The notes below the pieces were generated by a model. It did not search any database. It saw nothing but the letters and a program-made list of their open reading frames with translations, and had not been told where the DNA came from. Below are positions 34,727 to 46,346 of a stretch of DNA of 64,000 nt, piece by piece; within the stretch, counting starts at the first letter, position 1; every line of letters begins with the position of its first letter. A program made the translations under genes and the position numbers. Origin of the DNA: Hydrangea macrophylla (Eukaryota; Streptophyta; Magnoliopsida; Cornales; Hydrangeaceae); NCBI GenBank assembly GCA_033977485.1, contig CM066991.1:131769999-131833998 (forward strand), given 5' to 3'.

Positions 34727-34760
34727 CTAGTCACTAGGGCAACGCCCGTGCAAGGCGTGT
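34727..34760 (-). mobile_element. Possible Helitron 3' end, minus orientation
   Basis: On the minus strand the order is GCACGGGCGTTGCCC (hairpin GGGC/GTT/GCCC) and then TAGTGACTAG before a T, resembling a Helitron terminus. The body would extend to the right and was not delimited. Confidence 0.35.
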
Positions 34761-34990
34761 ACTAATTAAGTTTCATTGGAGTAGCCCATTCACAAAATTG
34801 GGAGCAAGTTCACAATTTTAAAAATATAAAGCAGACAAAAATACAATATAACTACTCATTTTTTTTTTATAAAAAAATGTTGATGTTTTTTTTTTCTTTC
34901 ATTATTGTTATTATTCTTTTCATTTTAAAGTGGTAGTAGATAATTTTGTTGATGATTTTTATGTTTTTTAAATTTACTGTTGATATTGTT

Positions 34991-36490
34991 TTTAAAATTT
35001 ATTTTAGTAAAAGCTTGATTTGGTATATACTGAAATTTTGTCAATTATTTATATATATATATATATATTTTCATGATTGTTATTTTTTTATTCATTTTTA
35101 AAAGATAATGAATAATTTTTTTGATGATTTGTCCAAGGGTATAACAATCATTTTTAAAATAGAAGAGGTGAGTTTAATTTTTGATGTCATATACCTCCCC
35201 CCCCCCCCCCTTTTTTTTTTGTTGAAAACCACTTTAGATACAAAAACCATGGCATTACTCTCCCCCAAATAAATATTTTTATAGAAACCTACGATTCAAT
35301 CAGTGCCTAAAATAGATTAAGTCCACATTGAATTGAGTGTTATGAAATTGATCCCTTGATCTAGCAGAATATTAAGAATTAGTCAGTTTCTCCAATATTC
35401 TGACATATTTTTGGACGAACATGCCCTTATCTCATTTAAAGTTTTAATTAATTTGAAAATTTACTATTTTTTAGATAAGATAATATGTTGTGTTGATTTT
35501 TAGGCTTAATTATAAATCATGATAATGAGTTGCTGAATAAGAGGGGTGTGAAGTTATGGGCCCTTGATTCATGCGTGATGCCAATAATGGTTTGTTGAAA
35601 TTATATTGTTTGAAATTTTAAATATTTGTTTTTACTGGATATTTGCATTGTATATTTGTTGTTGATTTATTGTAAATCTGATATATTATCTGATTAATAA
35701 TAAAATTGGATTCAAATATTGTAAGTCAATCGTTAAGGTTTCTTATCATTTCAGTTTCTGTGTGAATGGTGAGAAATTTCTCACTCTTTTTTACTGGCGC
35801 TGATATTGGTGAGAATTTTTTAGTATCTGTGTGTGTTTGTTTATAAGATGGAGAGTGATATTGTCATGATTGGTTCAGTCACAGAGTGAGTAATTCTCAT
35901 TTATTTTTAGTATAGTATAGAGAAGTCATCATTTGTGACTGAACGATATATAATAAAATGAGTAATTTTTTATTCTTGTTCTAACAATCAGTTTATTCAC
36001 GGAGATTTTGGTGAGAAATTTCTCACATTTTTTAGAATATCAACAAAAAAATTACAATTGATGAGAAAAAGAACAAAAAAAAAAAGGCCCACTAGAGTGA
36101 GGTATGTTGTAATTATAGGGACCTTCCTTATACTTTAAAAAATTACACTAATCTCCCTTGACAAATATTATCGATTTATTCAAGAATTAGACTATATTTA
36201 TTTAATAATAAAAATCAACACATTCTGTATGCCCTTAAAATAAGGAGGAGAAGGAAAAGCTATATTTCTAGAATTTTAGGACTTTAATAAGTGGAAAGTA
36301 GTCATTTAAAAGTTTGAACTATAAAATTAAAGATCAGCTAAATTTGGACAAGTGAAAGAGAGAGAAGTAATAGACGATAACAAACTTGAGGAGAGGTTAG
36401 TATAATTTATGAAACCACGAGAGCACAGCGGTTTTTGTGTTTACAACATAACTCAATGGAGGTCAATGGAATTCGCCTTTATATTTTAGG
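34991..36490. other. AT-rich intergenic DNA
   Basis: No gene is supported. A TA-repeat (35049-35068), a C-run then T-run at about 35198-35220, and scattered GTGAGAAATTTCTCAC-like palindromes (35769 and 36011 regions) that suggest worn foldback elements. Confidence 0.45.
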
Positions 36491-36868
36491 GTAAATTACA
36501 TATTACACCCCTATAGTTTGAGTGTGATATTACTTTGGTCCCTATAGTTTTAATATTGTCACTTTCGTCCTCAAAGTTTCAATTCAGTTTCAATGCAGTC
36601 CATTCATGAAAATTTGTAGAAGTGCAATTTTTGACAGAAATAAGTCATATGACGTACATGTAAAGTATAATTAGGGACATAATGGTAAATTTACTTTAAA
36701 GATACTTTGCACACCTGTATTGAACGTAAATCTGTCAAAAATGGTTAAATTTTTTGATGAATAGATTGTATTGAACCCAAAATGAAATTGTAAAGACTAA
36801 AATGATAAAATTGAAACTATAAGGACCAAAGTGAAATCACACCTAAACTATAAAGGTGTACATTTTAA
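36491..36868. mobile_element. MITE-like foldback element, family A copy 2
   Basis: It starts GTAAATTACATATTACACCC and ends in an inverse arm ATAAAGGTGTACATTTT. Inner arms share TTTGGTCCCTATAGTTT and its inverse. Same family as 2366-2737 by arm sequence and length. It lies about 170 bp upstream of the ATP17-like gene, so it may affect that promoter. Confidence 0.7.
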
Positions 36869-37038
36869 AAAAAGTTAGAGGGATGGCTTTGAAAATAAAC
36901 CAAAAAAAAAAATTAAAACTCTACTATACCAAAAAAAAAAAAAAAAAAAAACTCCAAAATTATCCCCAAATCGACAGAGAAAGAAGAGAAAAAGCAGGTC
37001 AAGGAAGGGTTTGAGATCTGTGTGAAACTTGGCTAACA

Positions 37039-37311
37039 ATGGCGATGAGGAGCTTCTACAACGAGATCAAAGGTTTGAAGGTGAAGGACTTGCCGGCGCA
37101 TCTGAAGCCGGTTTTGACCATCGGTAACGCCAAGAATGCGATCAAAAGGGGCTTAGACAACTACAACGCCAAGTACATTCAGACCAGTTCGATCGATCCA
37201 CTCCTTCACGTCTGCTTCGGTGGAATGATCTTCTCCTACCTCGTCGCTCTCCCCGAGGAGCGCCGTCATCTCGAGCACCAGCAACACGCCAAGGAACATG
37301 GTGGCCACTGA
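37039..37311 (+). CDS. Fb15/ATP17-like small subunit of plant mitochondrial ATP synthase
   Basis: A 90-residue protein ending in the conserved tail RRHLEHQQHAKEHGGH, with KYIQTSSIDPL and HVCFGGMIFSYLVALP before it. I recognise this as the family of cotton fiber protein Fb15 and Arabidopsis At4g30010, annotated as an F1Fo-ATP synthase subunit (ATP17-like). The single hydrophobic segment (about residues 58-71) would cross the inner mitochondrial membrane in the Fo part, with the charged His-rich tail outside the lipid. Length and start fit the family. The CDS has no intron; an intron in the 3' UTR is likely. The family is sure; the exact subunit name is less so. Confidence 0.92.
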   Translation: MAMRSFYNEIKGLKVKDLPAHLKPVLTIGNAKNAIKRGLDNYNAKYIQTSSIDPLLHVCFGGMIFSYLVALPEERRHLEHQQHAKEHGGH

Positions 37312-37359
37312 TTTTGATTGGCTGCTTCTCGACTCCGATCTATGTTCCTCCTATCCAAG

Positions 37360-39695
37360 GTATGGTAACTTTTTTCTATGATTGGCTCGATTTATTTAAA
37401 TATTTTTTTTTTGTTGATTGCTGTGGTTGTTTGTTTTATGTAATTCGTCTTGGTTGATTGGAAATGGATCAAGTATAGAAAGTAGCTATTCACGTGTTGG
37501 AATTTCACCAGAATTCTCCGATGTTGTTTGAGAATTAAATTGACAGAAATTTATGTGATTTATTTTTCCGTATAGGAAAACTTGTGTGTAGAGGACGAAT
37601 TTGTAACCAAACTGTTGTTATTTTTTTTCCATGAGTTTGCATCAGTCATAATCCCTACCAATAGTGTGTTTCGTGACGAATTTTGAGATGATCAGAGGTT
37701 TCAAAATCCATCCCTATATTTTTGTGAACTATTGTGGAGAATTTCAAAAACTCGTATATCATTGAGTTTTTCCGTTCGTTGTCCTTATGTATAGGATAGA
37801 GTAATCATTCTCGGTAAATCTAACCAAGCAAATGAAATTATAGCAACCAATAAATTTGATATTTAAAACAAACTTAAAATTTGAATACTAACACAGTGGA
37901 AGTAAGAATAAATAAGTCCAAAGTACAATGAAACCACCCCCTATCAATGTGGTTATAGCCTTTTCAATTAGGGGAAAGTGGAAAAGATAAACAATAAATT
38001 ATGTATTCCATACAAGCCACCCACAGATTTGATCCACCATGAGATCTCAACCTCCATAGGCCATTACTTAGTGTGGTACGACTCATGTAGAGTGCTAGAA
38101 GGTGGGGGGTAGATTGATACAAACCTAACCTTTGGCGTTGTTTCATTGTTTAAAATATTCAAGTCACACTTTGGGTTGGATTTGAAAGTAACTCCCACTT
38201 TGGGTTGGATTTGTTGAGCATTTTGAAGCCCCTCAAAGTACTTCTTAAGATGCTTTAGAGGGTTTTAGAATTCTGATTTCTTTTCAAAAGAAAGATTTGA
38301 TATTCTTCTTTTGTTCAAAATCTTGTATTCTTCATGGAGTGTTTGTTTCCCCTTATGAGTTCTCTACTTTACTAGTAGAAGGAAATTCCTGTAGCAGGGA
38401 TATTTTATAATCTGCTTGAGCCTGTTGACACCACACACTTGGCAACCTAGCCAACATGGATGCGTTTCTTTTAGGTAGATGGATCACTTCATCAGTTGAA
38501 GGAGCATTGCCAAGCATCTGCCTGCGCAACCAAGTGGTAATATGCCCTATGCATTCACGTGTCTGCCTTTTTAGTAGGGGTGTTCACGGTCGGTTTGGTC
38601 GGTATTTTAGTTGTTTTAAAACCGACTTTTCGGTTTTGGTAGGTACCGGCAGTGTTGGTTGGTTTTCGGTCGGTTTAGGTTTGTGTATTCCTTTGATAAA
38701 CCGATCAAACGGTGTTTAGTCTGTTTGTTTTTGTCGGTTTTCGGCTTTTGTTGAACCCCCTACCGTTTAGGGTAATGGTAATGGTAATTTCCCGTTTCTC
38801 TACCTATTTTGTTCCTAATGATATGATCAAGCTTTTTAAAGGATTGATTTATGAGTTTTTTTGATATGAGCTTAAAGTCCTACCCCATTGTTGGAACTTG
38901 GAAGCAAACCAAACTATTTTCAGGTTGAATGCCAGAGAATGGAGAATGGTTTAGTCAGAAATTTTTCTACTATAAATAGAGCTAAACTGTTTAAGGTCCC
39001 AACTGACCCCGGCTTAAAATCCAAATTTCTTGGAATCTAGATGGATGGCTTATGTCTAAATGTGCATGTAGATATATACACAGACATTTTCATTGGCTCT
39101 GTAATCTGTATTGACATGCAAAAACTAAACTCTGTTAGGTGACGGTGTGGTTGTGCTTTTGTTATACTTGCGGATTGCCAACCTAGAAACCAATGAATTA
39201 GCATAGTTGAAGCCCTTCAAAAGTTAATTTCAGTAGATGTTAATTGAACTGTGGAAGCCGCATTGTGATTTGAAACGGAAGAGATTCTATAGTTATTTGA
39301 AATTGTAGAGCTTCGAAAAATAGACTTTGTCACTCGTTTTTGCTCGTGTTGCCTTCAGAAATTCTTGAATTTTTTTATGACGAAAAGTCTCAAGACACTA
39401 GTGAGTGTTTGTTGAGATCAATAGAACAATATTGTAAAGATTTGGTGATGGTGATGGTGATGCTTGCGATTTGATCTTTCTTTTATGTAAATTTGAACAC
39501 TGATCTGATATCCATTCGTGCATAAATTTGCATCTTAGTGGTTTTATGATGCCATCGGTATAGTTTTCTTCATGTACTCATGAACAATGATTATGTGACA
39601 CTATGATACTTGATAATCTTATCATTGTGTTGGACTTGATCACATAAGTAAAATTGTCTTGCTTCTAACGCATCTATTTTGCTTTGTAACTGCAG
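37360..39695 (+). other. Predicted 3'-UTR intron of the ATP17-like gene
   Basis: A donor CCAAG/GTATGG 48 bases after the stop and an acceptor TTTGCTTTGTAACTGCAG ending at 39695 frame a 2.3-kb intron. A last exon would run to AATAAA at 39833-39838. No other gene is supported inside; it holds a hAT-like MITE (38575-38762). Inferred from splice signals only. Confidence 0.45.
38575..38762. mobile_element. hAT-like MITE, 188 bp
   Basis: It begins TAGGGGTGTTCACGGTCGG and ends GTTGAACCCCCTA. The flanking 8-mers CTTTTTAG and CCGTTTAG agree at 6 of 8 positions. The interior repeats CGGTTTTGG-like blocks. It resembles the element at 43856-44018 in its ends. Confidence 0.6.
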
Positions 39696-39870
39696 CATCA
39701 GCAGTGTTTTTTGAGTGGTTAATTCCGTAAAGGACAAGCAATGAAGTCTGTTTATTGCTTTTTTTATTTTTTTGTTTTCAAATGTACTCTATTGGATACT
39801 CGGGTGTAATGCTGGGCAGCATTAACCCGTAAAATAAATTTGTGAAAGTTTTTCTGATCATTGCTTGACA

Positions 39871-41160
39871 GTATAAATTTTCAGCACTTTTCGACCCCCT
39901 TGTCTGGTTAACAGCAGAGTTGAGTGTTATCCACTTCTTTAACCATATATTTTATGGAAAGACATGCGTGCATTTCTTCTGGACTTATGCTGTGGTTCCC
40001 AAATTTGAGTTCAAAATTTGGTTTTCAGATGCTTCAACAGTTGTACACTTGTACCATATCCTGTTGCATTGGCTGTGATACCACTGGCCAATGCACGTGG
40101 CACCACTCCTATATCTTTTGGGAAATTCCAAAGTTGGGGATCATTGTATTATTATTTTCTTTTGAGACGTGATTGGTTCATATATCCATGATTGTCTACG
40201 CGCGGCAAATAGAATCTTGGAACAGTGTAAAATTAAGCGTTGTCTTTTATTTTATCTATCAACAGCTTTACCTTTTTTGCTACCAGCCAACATTATGTAG
40301 TTAATTGGTGAAGAATGTCTCAGTAGAATACGGGTCAACTTTATTGCATATTAATAATTTACTACATAAGGTTGAAGTCTTATATCCATAATGTTTCCAG
40401 TTGGATTGCCAGATTTTTCGGGCTAATACTCTTTTGACTTTTTAAACCCCTTGGTACTTAGAAAGTTAGAACTGCGTGTATGACAGATAATAAGGACTTT
40501 AGGTGGTTTTGGACAAATTATTGTATGGTCTTAATTATTGTATGGTCTTAAACAGGAATTGTGACCACCGAGAGATCCTGTCGTGTGGTCAAATTATTGG
40601 TTAACAGGGGAATTTGACCACATGGCAGGCCACTATTGGTAAGGGTGGACTGGGATCACCACTTGGCCTATAGGAGCTATAGTCCATAAGAGCATCTCGA
40701 ACACATATTATATTTGGAGAACTTGAACAAGTGTTTGCAACTCTCCGTTTATGTGTGCGTGCGCTCCTACCATATTGACAAAGTGAGTTGGTATCTTAAT
40801 ATTTTGAAAGTATTATAAACCGTTGATTCACTTTTAGGTAGCAATAAAATTTCCCTCCAAGTTTTGTCACCCCTCTAGCTTCCCATTGTTTGTAAAATTT
40901 TGTCACCCCTCTAGCTTCCCATTGTTAGGCACCCAATTTTAGTGGATGGTAATTTACCACTTCTCATATCATCTCATCCGAGTGAAGATTGCGGCACTGT
41001 TTTGGAGTTATTCAAGATGGCACTCCAAATTACACCTCTGAATTGCACCTTCCATCGGAGATGCAAATGCCTCTAGTTCCATTGAATTATTCTCTTTTCT
41101 TTTTATTTTTTCTTTTTTCCTATTTTTTTTCATTGTTTTCCTTGCTTTCCAAAACGAAGG

Positions 41161-41201
<41 letters not shown>

Positions 41202-41562
41202 CGATTAGAATAAAGAAGGGGCGTTCTGAGTTCTCTCCGTTCATTTTTGTTTTTTCTGATTAAATAAAATAAAAGCAAGAGAAATGGTTAACTTGGAGAA
41301 CTGCATTTCCCTTTCTTTTTCTTTGTGGGTTTTTTCTCCTCATTCCCTCCTCTCATTCCTCACATCAAAACATACCATTAGTTTTTGACCATGAATAATT
41401 AACACCTCACCTCACTTCCCCGAACCCAATGACTTTCACTTCTAAGCACGTTTGGGTTGGCTTTAGAGAGAAAAATTCCTAATCACAAGAAAAATTCATT
41501 AAAATTCTTTCTGCATCATGTTTGATCCGGAAACACATCTAAGCCGACTTTTAACTAAAATC

Positions 41563-41611
<49 letters not shown>

Positions 41612-42554
41612 TTGCTCCAACCAAGACGTGTTTATGAACTTAAAATTTATCTATACAAGGTAATCTATTTGCGTCCAAAAGTACCTCTAGGTCTAAAGGT
41701 AAAGAAATGATTCCAAAACAAAAACTAAGCCCTCTTTATCAATTTTCAGATGATTAAGCTAAGCATACATGGAGGAGTAAAAACTTGCTTGCTTCCATCA
41801 AAATTTGCTAGTTAACTTTGTTTGTGATGAAAATATTCAGCCAATACAGGTTTGACACACAAGATGTGATGTGGCAGGGTAATTGATGGATACTGATGGA
41901 CCTTAGAACCGTTATAAGCGGTTGAAAATTGATTCATTTTGTTCACACAATTAACTGATGGAATACACGTGTTGACCGTTATGGAGTAATTAAAGGACAG
42001 TTGTCAACATGAGAAAATGCCACGGATAAGAGCAGTTATCAGTTTGAAAAGAGGAGGGAACATTCAAATCAAGTTGCTGAGGCTTCGACTTCTATAAATA
42101 GAAGGATTGTGTATTCGAAAGAGATCCTTCGATCAAACATCAATATATATCTCTCAATACATCTACTGTATTATTATCTAGATACTTAGAATTAAGAGTA
42201 GAACACCTTCGAAGTCATCTTCAAGGTTAGATTGTATTTTCTTTAATTTAATAAAAGTAGTTCAATTACTTTTAGTCATTTAACTGTTTTTATTTAGGAG
42301 TAGATATTAATTTAGTCAGTTCGAAGTTCTTCAGTTAGTTACATCTTTACACAATTAAAGTCCTGTTCAAGGCATCGAACGTCACCACAATCTCCCTGGT
42401 GATGCGCAGTTTGGATAATCACACTTACACATTGGCAATTTGCTTGCCTGACACGCTCGCACACACTTATAAATTTTCCAACCAAACAAACTTACAAATG
42501 AATTAAACTCAACAAATGCCACAAGAAAGCATATTGAAATTAATTTTGTTTGGA
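39871..42554. other. Intergenic DNA with microsatellites and an orphan promoter-like block
   Basis: No gene is supported. It contains a 37-bp direct tandem repeat (TTTTGTCACCCCTCTAGCTT core, about 40858-40925), (AT)n at 41164-41198 and (TA)n at about 41567-41611. Around 42090 CTTCTATAAATAGAAGG is a good TATA box followed by a leader-like A/T-rich stretch without a coding frame. Confidence 0.5.
42092..42108 (+). promoter_or_regulatory. Orphan TATA box (CTATAAATAG)
   Basis: TTCTATAAATAGAAGG stands in a GC-poor but mixed region with GCCACGGATAAGAG upstream and a run of about 250 bases downstream with no frame. It may belong to a solo LTR or other retroelement remnant, or to an unannotated transcript. 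No boundary repeats were found. Confidence 0.3.
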
Positions 42555-43535
42555 TCAGAGCTCTGCATGAGCTTGAGGATCTGCTCCTCTCTCACTCTCA
42601 CTCTCACTCTCTGTCAAGCTTTCTTTGACCTTCTTTGCCGTTTCCTGTACCGTCTCTCTTGCAACTTCTCCGGCTGATTTAGCGGAATCCTCCATAGTCG
42701 CCTTGCTCTTAACAACTGCCTCTTTTACTCTCGCTTCTGCTTCATTGCTTCCCCTATAACTCCTAAAACTATTTCAATGCCAAAAAAAAAAACCTCAAAT
42801 TAGCAAAATATGTCCAGGGCCCCTTTTTGTCACAGTTTCTGCTTCTGCGATTTACTCGTAAAAAAATTGTTAATTTTGCTCAAAATCCACTTTCAATGAA
42901 GCACGGACACAGATATGACATGACAAGGGCACGTTGACACTACAAAATCCTAAAAAATTGCACGTCTAACATGACATCAAAAGTGAAAGTATCCGTGCGT
43001 TGGTACATAACACGCTACCTTTTTAGAAATATCGGTACTTCCTGGGCTACTTTAAACAACTTTTGATTGATCAATCGCAAACTAGGAAGCACGGATTCCT
43101 TGGAAAGGCAGCCGCATCCGGTGTCGGACTGCTACACCCGTGGCTTCCTAGATCGCAAATTTTATATAGGAGTCGGTCTATGAAACAATTTTATTTTAGC
43201 ATTTGCAATTTCGTAATTACTTCAAAACCTGTTGTTGCCAGACGGGGCCTAAAGAAGAAAGAGAGACAAAAAAAGCAAAAAAAAAAAAAAAAAAAAAAGG
43301 AGGGGGGAGATATTGTAATACTCAACTCTAAATTTGGAGGAAAGAGATATGTCTGCACTTGATTCATAAGCTTTTTAACATTGTCCCAATAGCTTGAGAT
43401 TCCTGAACATGGGGCAGAGGTTTTCTTATCTTGGGCTTCCATATCTTTGTGTGGTTCTTCTCCACCATTTCCAACTGTAGAGAGAGAGACAAAGAGGACG
43501 ATGATGATGAAAAAGCAGAGAATGAGTTTAGCCAT
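42555..43535 (-). CDS. Small secreted LEA-like protein (two exons)
   Basis: Exon 1 is 43535-43327 and exon 2 is 42762-42555, joined between donor GTTGAG and acceptor TTTTAG, giving 139 codons with the stop. The N-terminus MAKLILCFFIIIVLFVSLS is a clear signal peptide. The middle has SSYWDNVKKLMNQVQTYLFP. The C-terminal half is an amphipathic, Lys/Glu/Ala-rich helix with AKSAGEVARETVQETAKK, like group-3 LEA 11-mer repeats, then a Ser-Glu run (SESESE). LEA_4-like helices protect membranes or proteins in drying; a signal peptide would send this one to the ER or outside. All acceptors near 42762 have the same phase, and only the 43327 donor fits it, which decided the splice. The intron contains an A-run (43279-43298) and a small foldback. 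Confidence 0.72.
43083..43151. repeat. Short foldback (69 bp) in the LEA-like gene intron
   Basis: CTAGGAAGCACGG at the left and CCGTGGCTTCCTAG at the right are inverse apart from one base. The inside is GC-rich compared with the flanks. It may be a very small MITE remnant. Confidence 0.55.
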
Positions 43536-43855
43536 GACTTTGAAGTTGGTGGGGGGTGGGGTTAGTTTATCAATTGAAGATGAAGATGAAGATTATGCTT
43601 TGAGTGAAGGAAAAATGTGGCCTGTAGTGTCTAGACACGTTTAACGGAGTATTTTGTGCTGCTCGAACGTGCCTTTACTATGGTCCTAATTACCCTACAC
43701 GTACTACGGTGCGTCGGTGCCCATCTCACTCTAATGCTATTTTTCTAAATTATTATAATAACCCATTCGTATTGTACTTTTTCACTAACACCCTCTCTCC
43801 CAATAAACTAAAAAAAAAAACTCAATAAATTAACCCCTCAACAATTTGTGACGGG

Positions 43856-44018
43856 CAGGGCTGAACAAAAAATTGTTGGTCTGAACCGAGCAATTCAGTT
43901 GGTTTTCTTAAAATTACTCATAGTTAAAAACTGAACCGAACCGACCACTTTGGACGGTTTTCAAACCATATAAACATCGAATAAAATTATCGATCAAACT
44001 GACCGATGAACACCCCTA
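43856..44018. mobile_element. hAT-like MITE, 163 bp
   Basis: The ends CAGGGCTGAAC and GAACACCCCTA are imperfect inverses, flanked by 8-mers GTGACGGG (43848-43855) and GTGAGGGG (44019-44026) with one mismatch. The interior has AACCGAACCGACC-type repeats. Confidence 0.65.
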
Positions 44019-45345
44019 GTGAGGGGGTATTTGAGAAGGAAAAAAATAATGGTCGAGGAGGTCAATTTATTGCCCCCCCCCCCCCTCCCTTTGTGTAGTG
44101 GTCTTGTGCTGACATAAAGAAGGGGCGGCCGAGAGAGTAAATGTTGGATATCACAGGAATACAATGTGGAATTTTATCCCCTCTCACAAAATTTAAAGTT
44201 TGTTGAGTTGGATCAGTTGTTTTGCTGAATTGGCCCATAGAAATAGGGTACCTGATGGATTAATGCATATTTCTTATTAATTTGTGATACCATATAGAAT
44301 TATGTAACAGTTACATTTAATATTTTGCCGGCAGGGGAGGGGGGCGGAGTTCCAATCTGATAATAAATATACTTATATGAAGCGGCAGATCGAAGCGCTC
44401 TTTTATTAACTGTCTATGTAGCTACTCACTGTAATGCTATGTTTGATAAAGGAAAAAAAAATTGGTAGAGTGGAATACAAGGAAAAATGCATTATTGTGG
44501 AGAGACCTTTACAATACTTAGTCAAACCGAAAACGAATAATTTATATGTAAATATGTTTTATAACCAAAATGTACAAACATTTAGTGCCTATTTTGATTT
44601 GCTGCATTTGGACAGAAGAAGAAGTTAAACTAGAAGTCTTAATTACAATGGCACTATAAGAATTACAATGATTTTTTTTACTAAAACTCAAGTCAAGTTC
44701 ATACATCAAGTTTGGGCAGAAACACATTAGACTCGCTTCACGTGCTTTTGGAGCTATAAAATGCTTCTTAAAATTTATCTAAACAAGCTAAAATACGTGA
44801 TTTAGATACAAAAGCACGTTTAAATTCCAAAAGTAAATTAGAGAAGTGGTTCCAAATAGAGCTTTAAAATTGGGTAAATTTTTTTGTTTAAATTGACTAC
44901 GTAATAATATGGACAACTAAGTCTTTTTTGGCCACCCTATAGAAGGCAACAGTCACAAGAGAGGCATTCCTCCGACTCAATTTTTTTTATCTGTTCAAAA
45001 AATTGACGAATTGAGAAGAATAAAAGGCTTCTCTCATTTCTTGCCTTTTTGTACGTCGACTTTTCTCGTGCAAGAGTATAATCCCGAGTATAATCCTACA
45101 TTTCATAATTTACTTTGTTTTTCCTTTTTTATATTTAACCAAACAAAGTGAAAAACACACTATTAATGTGTTCCGTAGGGATACTTCTCCTCTCACTCTT
45201 TTGTGCTGTTTCTTTCATTTTCCAACTCTCCTACTTGAGTACCAAGGATAAATCTGTGAAATGATTCCAAGGTTTCTTGATAAAGAATTATAATAAAAAG
45301 TTTTTTTTTTTTCTTTTTCCCTTCCTAATTTGTAGTAATTAATAG
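44019..45345. other. Intergenic DNA
   Basis: A C-run (44073-44085) and AT-rich sequence. No gene and no convincing element boundaries seen. Confidence 0.5.
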
Positions 45346-45528
45346 GAGTAACACTTCACCCATAATCTCTACACAACTTTTCATCCACAATCTACAAAAG
45401 TAGGTCTATCTCTCTCTTGTGTCATCTTGTGATGTCAGTGAACCCTACAGTGATACAAGAAGGCAATAACACACTTTTGTGAATTATAGATGAAAAATTG
45501 TGTGAAAATTATGAATAAAGTTTTACTC
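45346..45528. mobile_element. Foldback MITE, 183 bp
   Basis: The ends GAGTAACACTT and AAGTTTTACTC and the inner arms ACACAACTTTTCATCCACAA / TAGATGAAAAATTGTGTG are inverse. The flanks AATTAATAG and GATTAACAT agree at 6 of 9 positions. It resembles the Mutator-like MITE at 34537-34711 in its termini. Confidence 0.65.
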
Positions 45529-45858
45529 GATTAACATATATATATACCTCATTAGTTGGATGCACTAAGATTGCTAAAAATAATACCAAAAGCAGAAAAG
45601 AGAGCCGGAAAAGTTTCCTTAATAACATTATGCCAATTGATCACTATAGTATTTCACTATTTTGTCAAGCTCATTAGTAATTGCACCCTCCAAGCCATGA
45701 AGTAAATATTAGTTAAAAAAAAAAAAAAAAAAAGATAAGACATGAAGTAAGTAAATACAGTGTTCAATCAGTGGCAGATTTTGAAGTTTTCTTGAAGATC
45801 AGGGCCAAAATTGTCTGCAGAGAGAGAAACTGTTGCCTAGGATTAGGAAGGTCAGAGC

Positions 45859-46332
45859 TGTTAGGAAATTATATTTCCTAATAAGAGTGGGCAACATATT
45901 AATATCAATTATATTATAAGGCTATTAATTAAAATGCTAATATTATGTGGTCTAATTGTAGAAAGCCAATGGACTCCTACTGTGTATGGGTTTAATGAGT
46001 GGATACCAAATACTGATCATATTAGGAATAATGGGAACACTAACATATCAGTATATAAAGACATATAGGTTATGGTCCCCAAGATGTCAAATCACTATAC
46101 TACTTCCTCCTCCATCCCATCAAGAGAAGGAACCCATTAAGAAACTAAGGAGATTTGACTGAGGAAGACATAACCGGTCATCATCGTTCTTCTAAGATTT
46201 GCTAATTGCTTCCATGGATACAGGTATGTATTCTAATATATTGTACCCTTAATAATCTAACATGATTTGATCCTAGGATTGTGGTTTTGTTACTCTAGGG
46301 TTCTATAATTTTATAGATTAAAGATTCTAACA
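45859..46332 (+). repeat. 5' LTR of the copia element
   Basis: TGTTAGGAAATT to TTCTAACA. The outer ends include a short inverted repeat TTAGGAAAT/ATTTCCTAA. A TATA box (CAGTATATAAAG, about 46050) is the likely promoter. Confidence 0.95.
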
Positions 46333-46334
46333 AG

Positions 46335-46346
46335 TGGTATCAGAGC
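46335..46346 (+). other. Primer-binding site, initiator tRNA-Met type
   Basis: TGGTATCAGAGC, the standard complement of the 3' end of plant tRNA-iMet, two bases after the 5' LTR. Confidence 0.95.

Larger units (their letters stand above)
34321..34990. repeat. Large inverted repeat, arms about 115 bp
   Basis: The left arm (about 34321-34440) and right arm (about 34870-34990) are inverse copies with few mismatches. The right arm carries ATTTTAAAGTGGTAGTAGAT and the left its complement ACTACCACTTTAAAAT. The loop holds a MITE (34537-34711) and a Helitron-like end. It may be a foldback element that later received insertions. Confidence 0.7.

Noticed and set aside
41880..42420. Endogenous pararetrovirus
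   Set aside because: Only a TATA and a leader-like block are seen; no viral coding sequence is nearby, so the claim is not supported.
43191..43326. Read-through C-terminus of the LEA-like exon 1 into poly-Phe
   Set aside because: It crosses an A-run; the spliced model gives a coherent LEA-like C-terminus instead.
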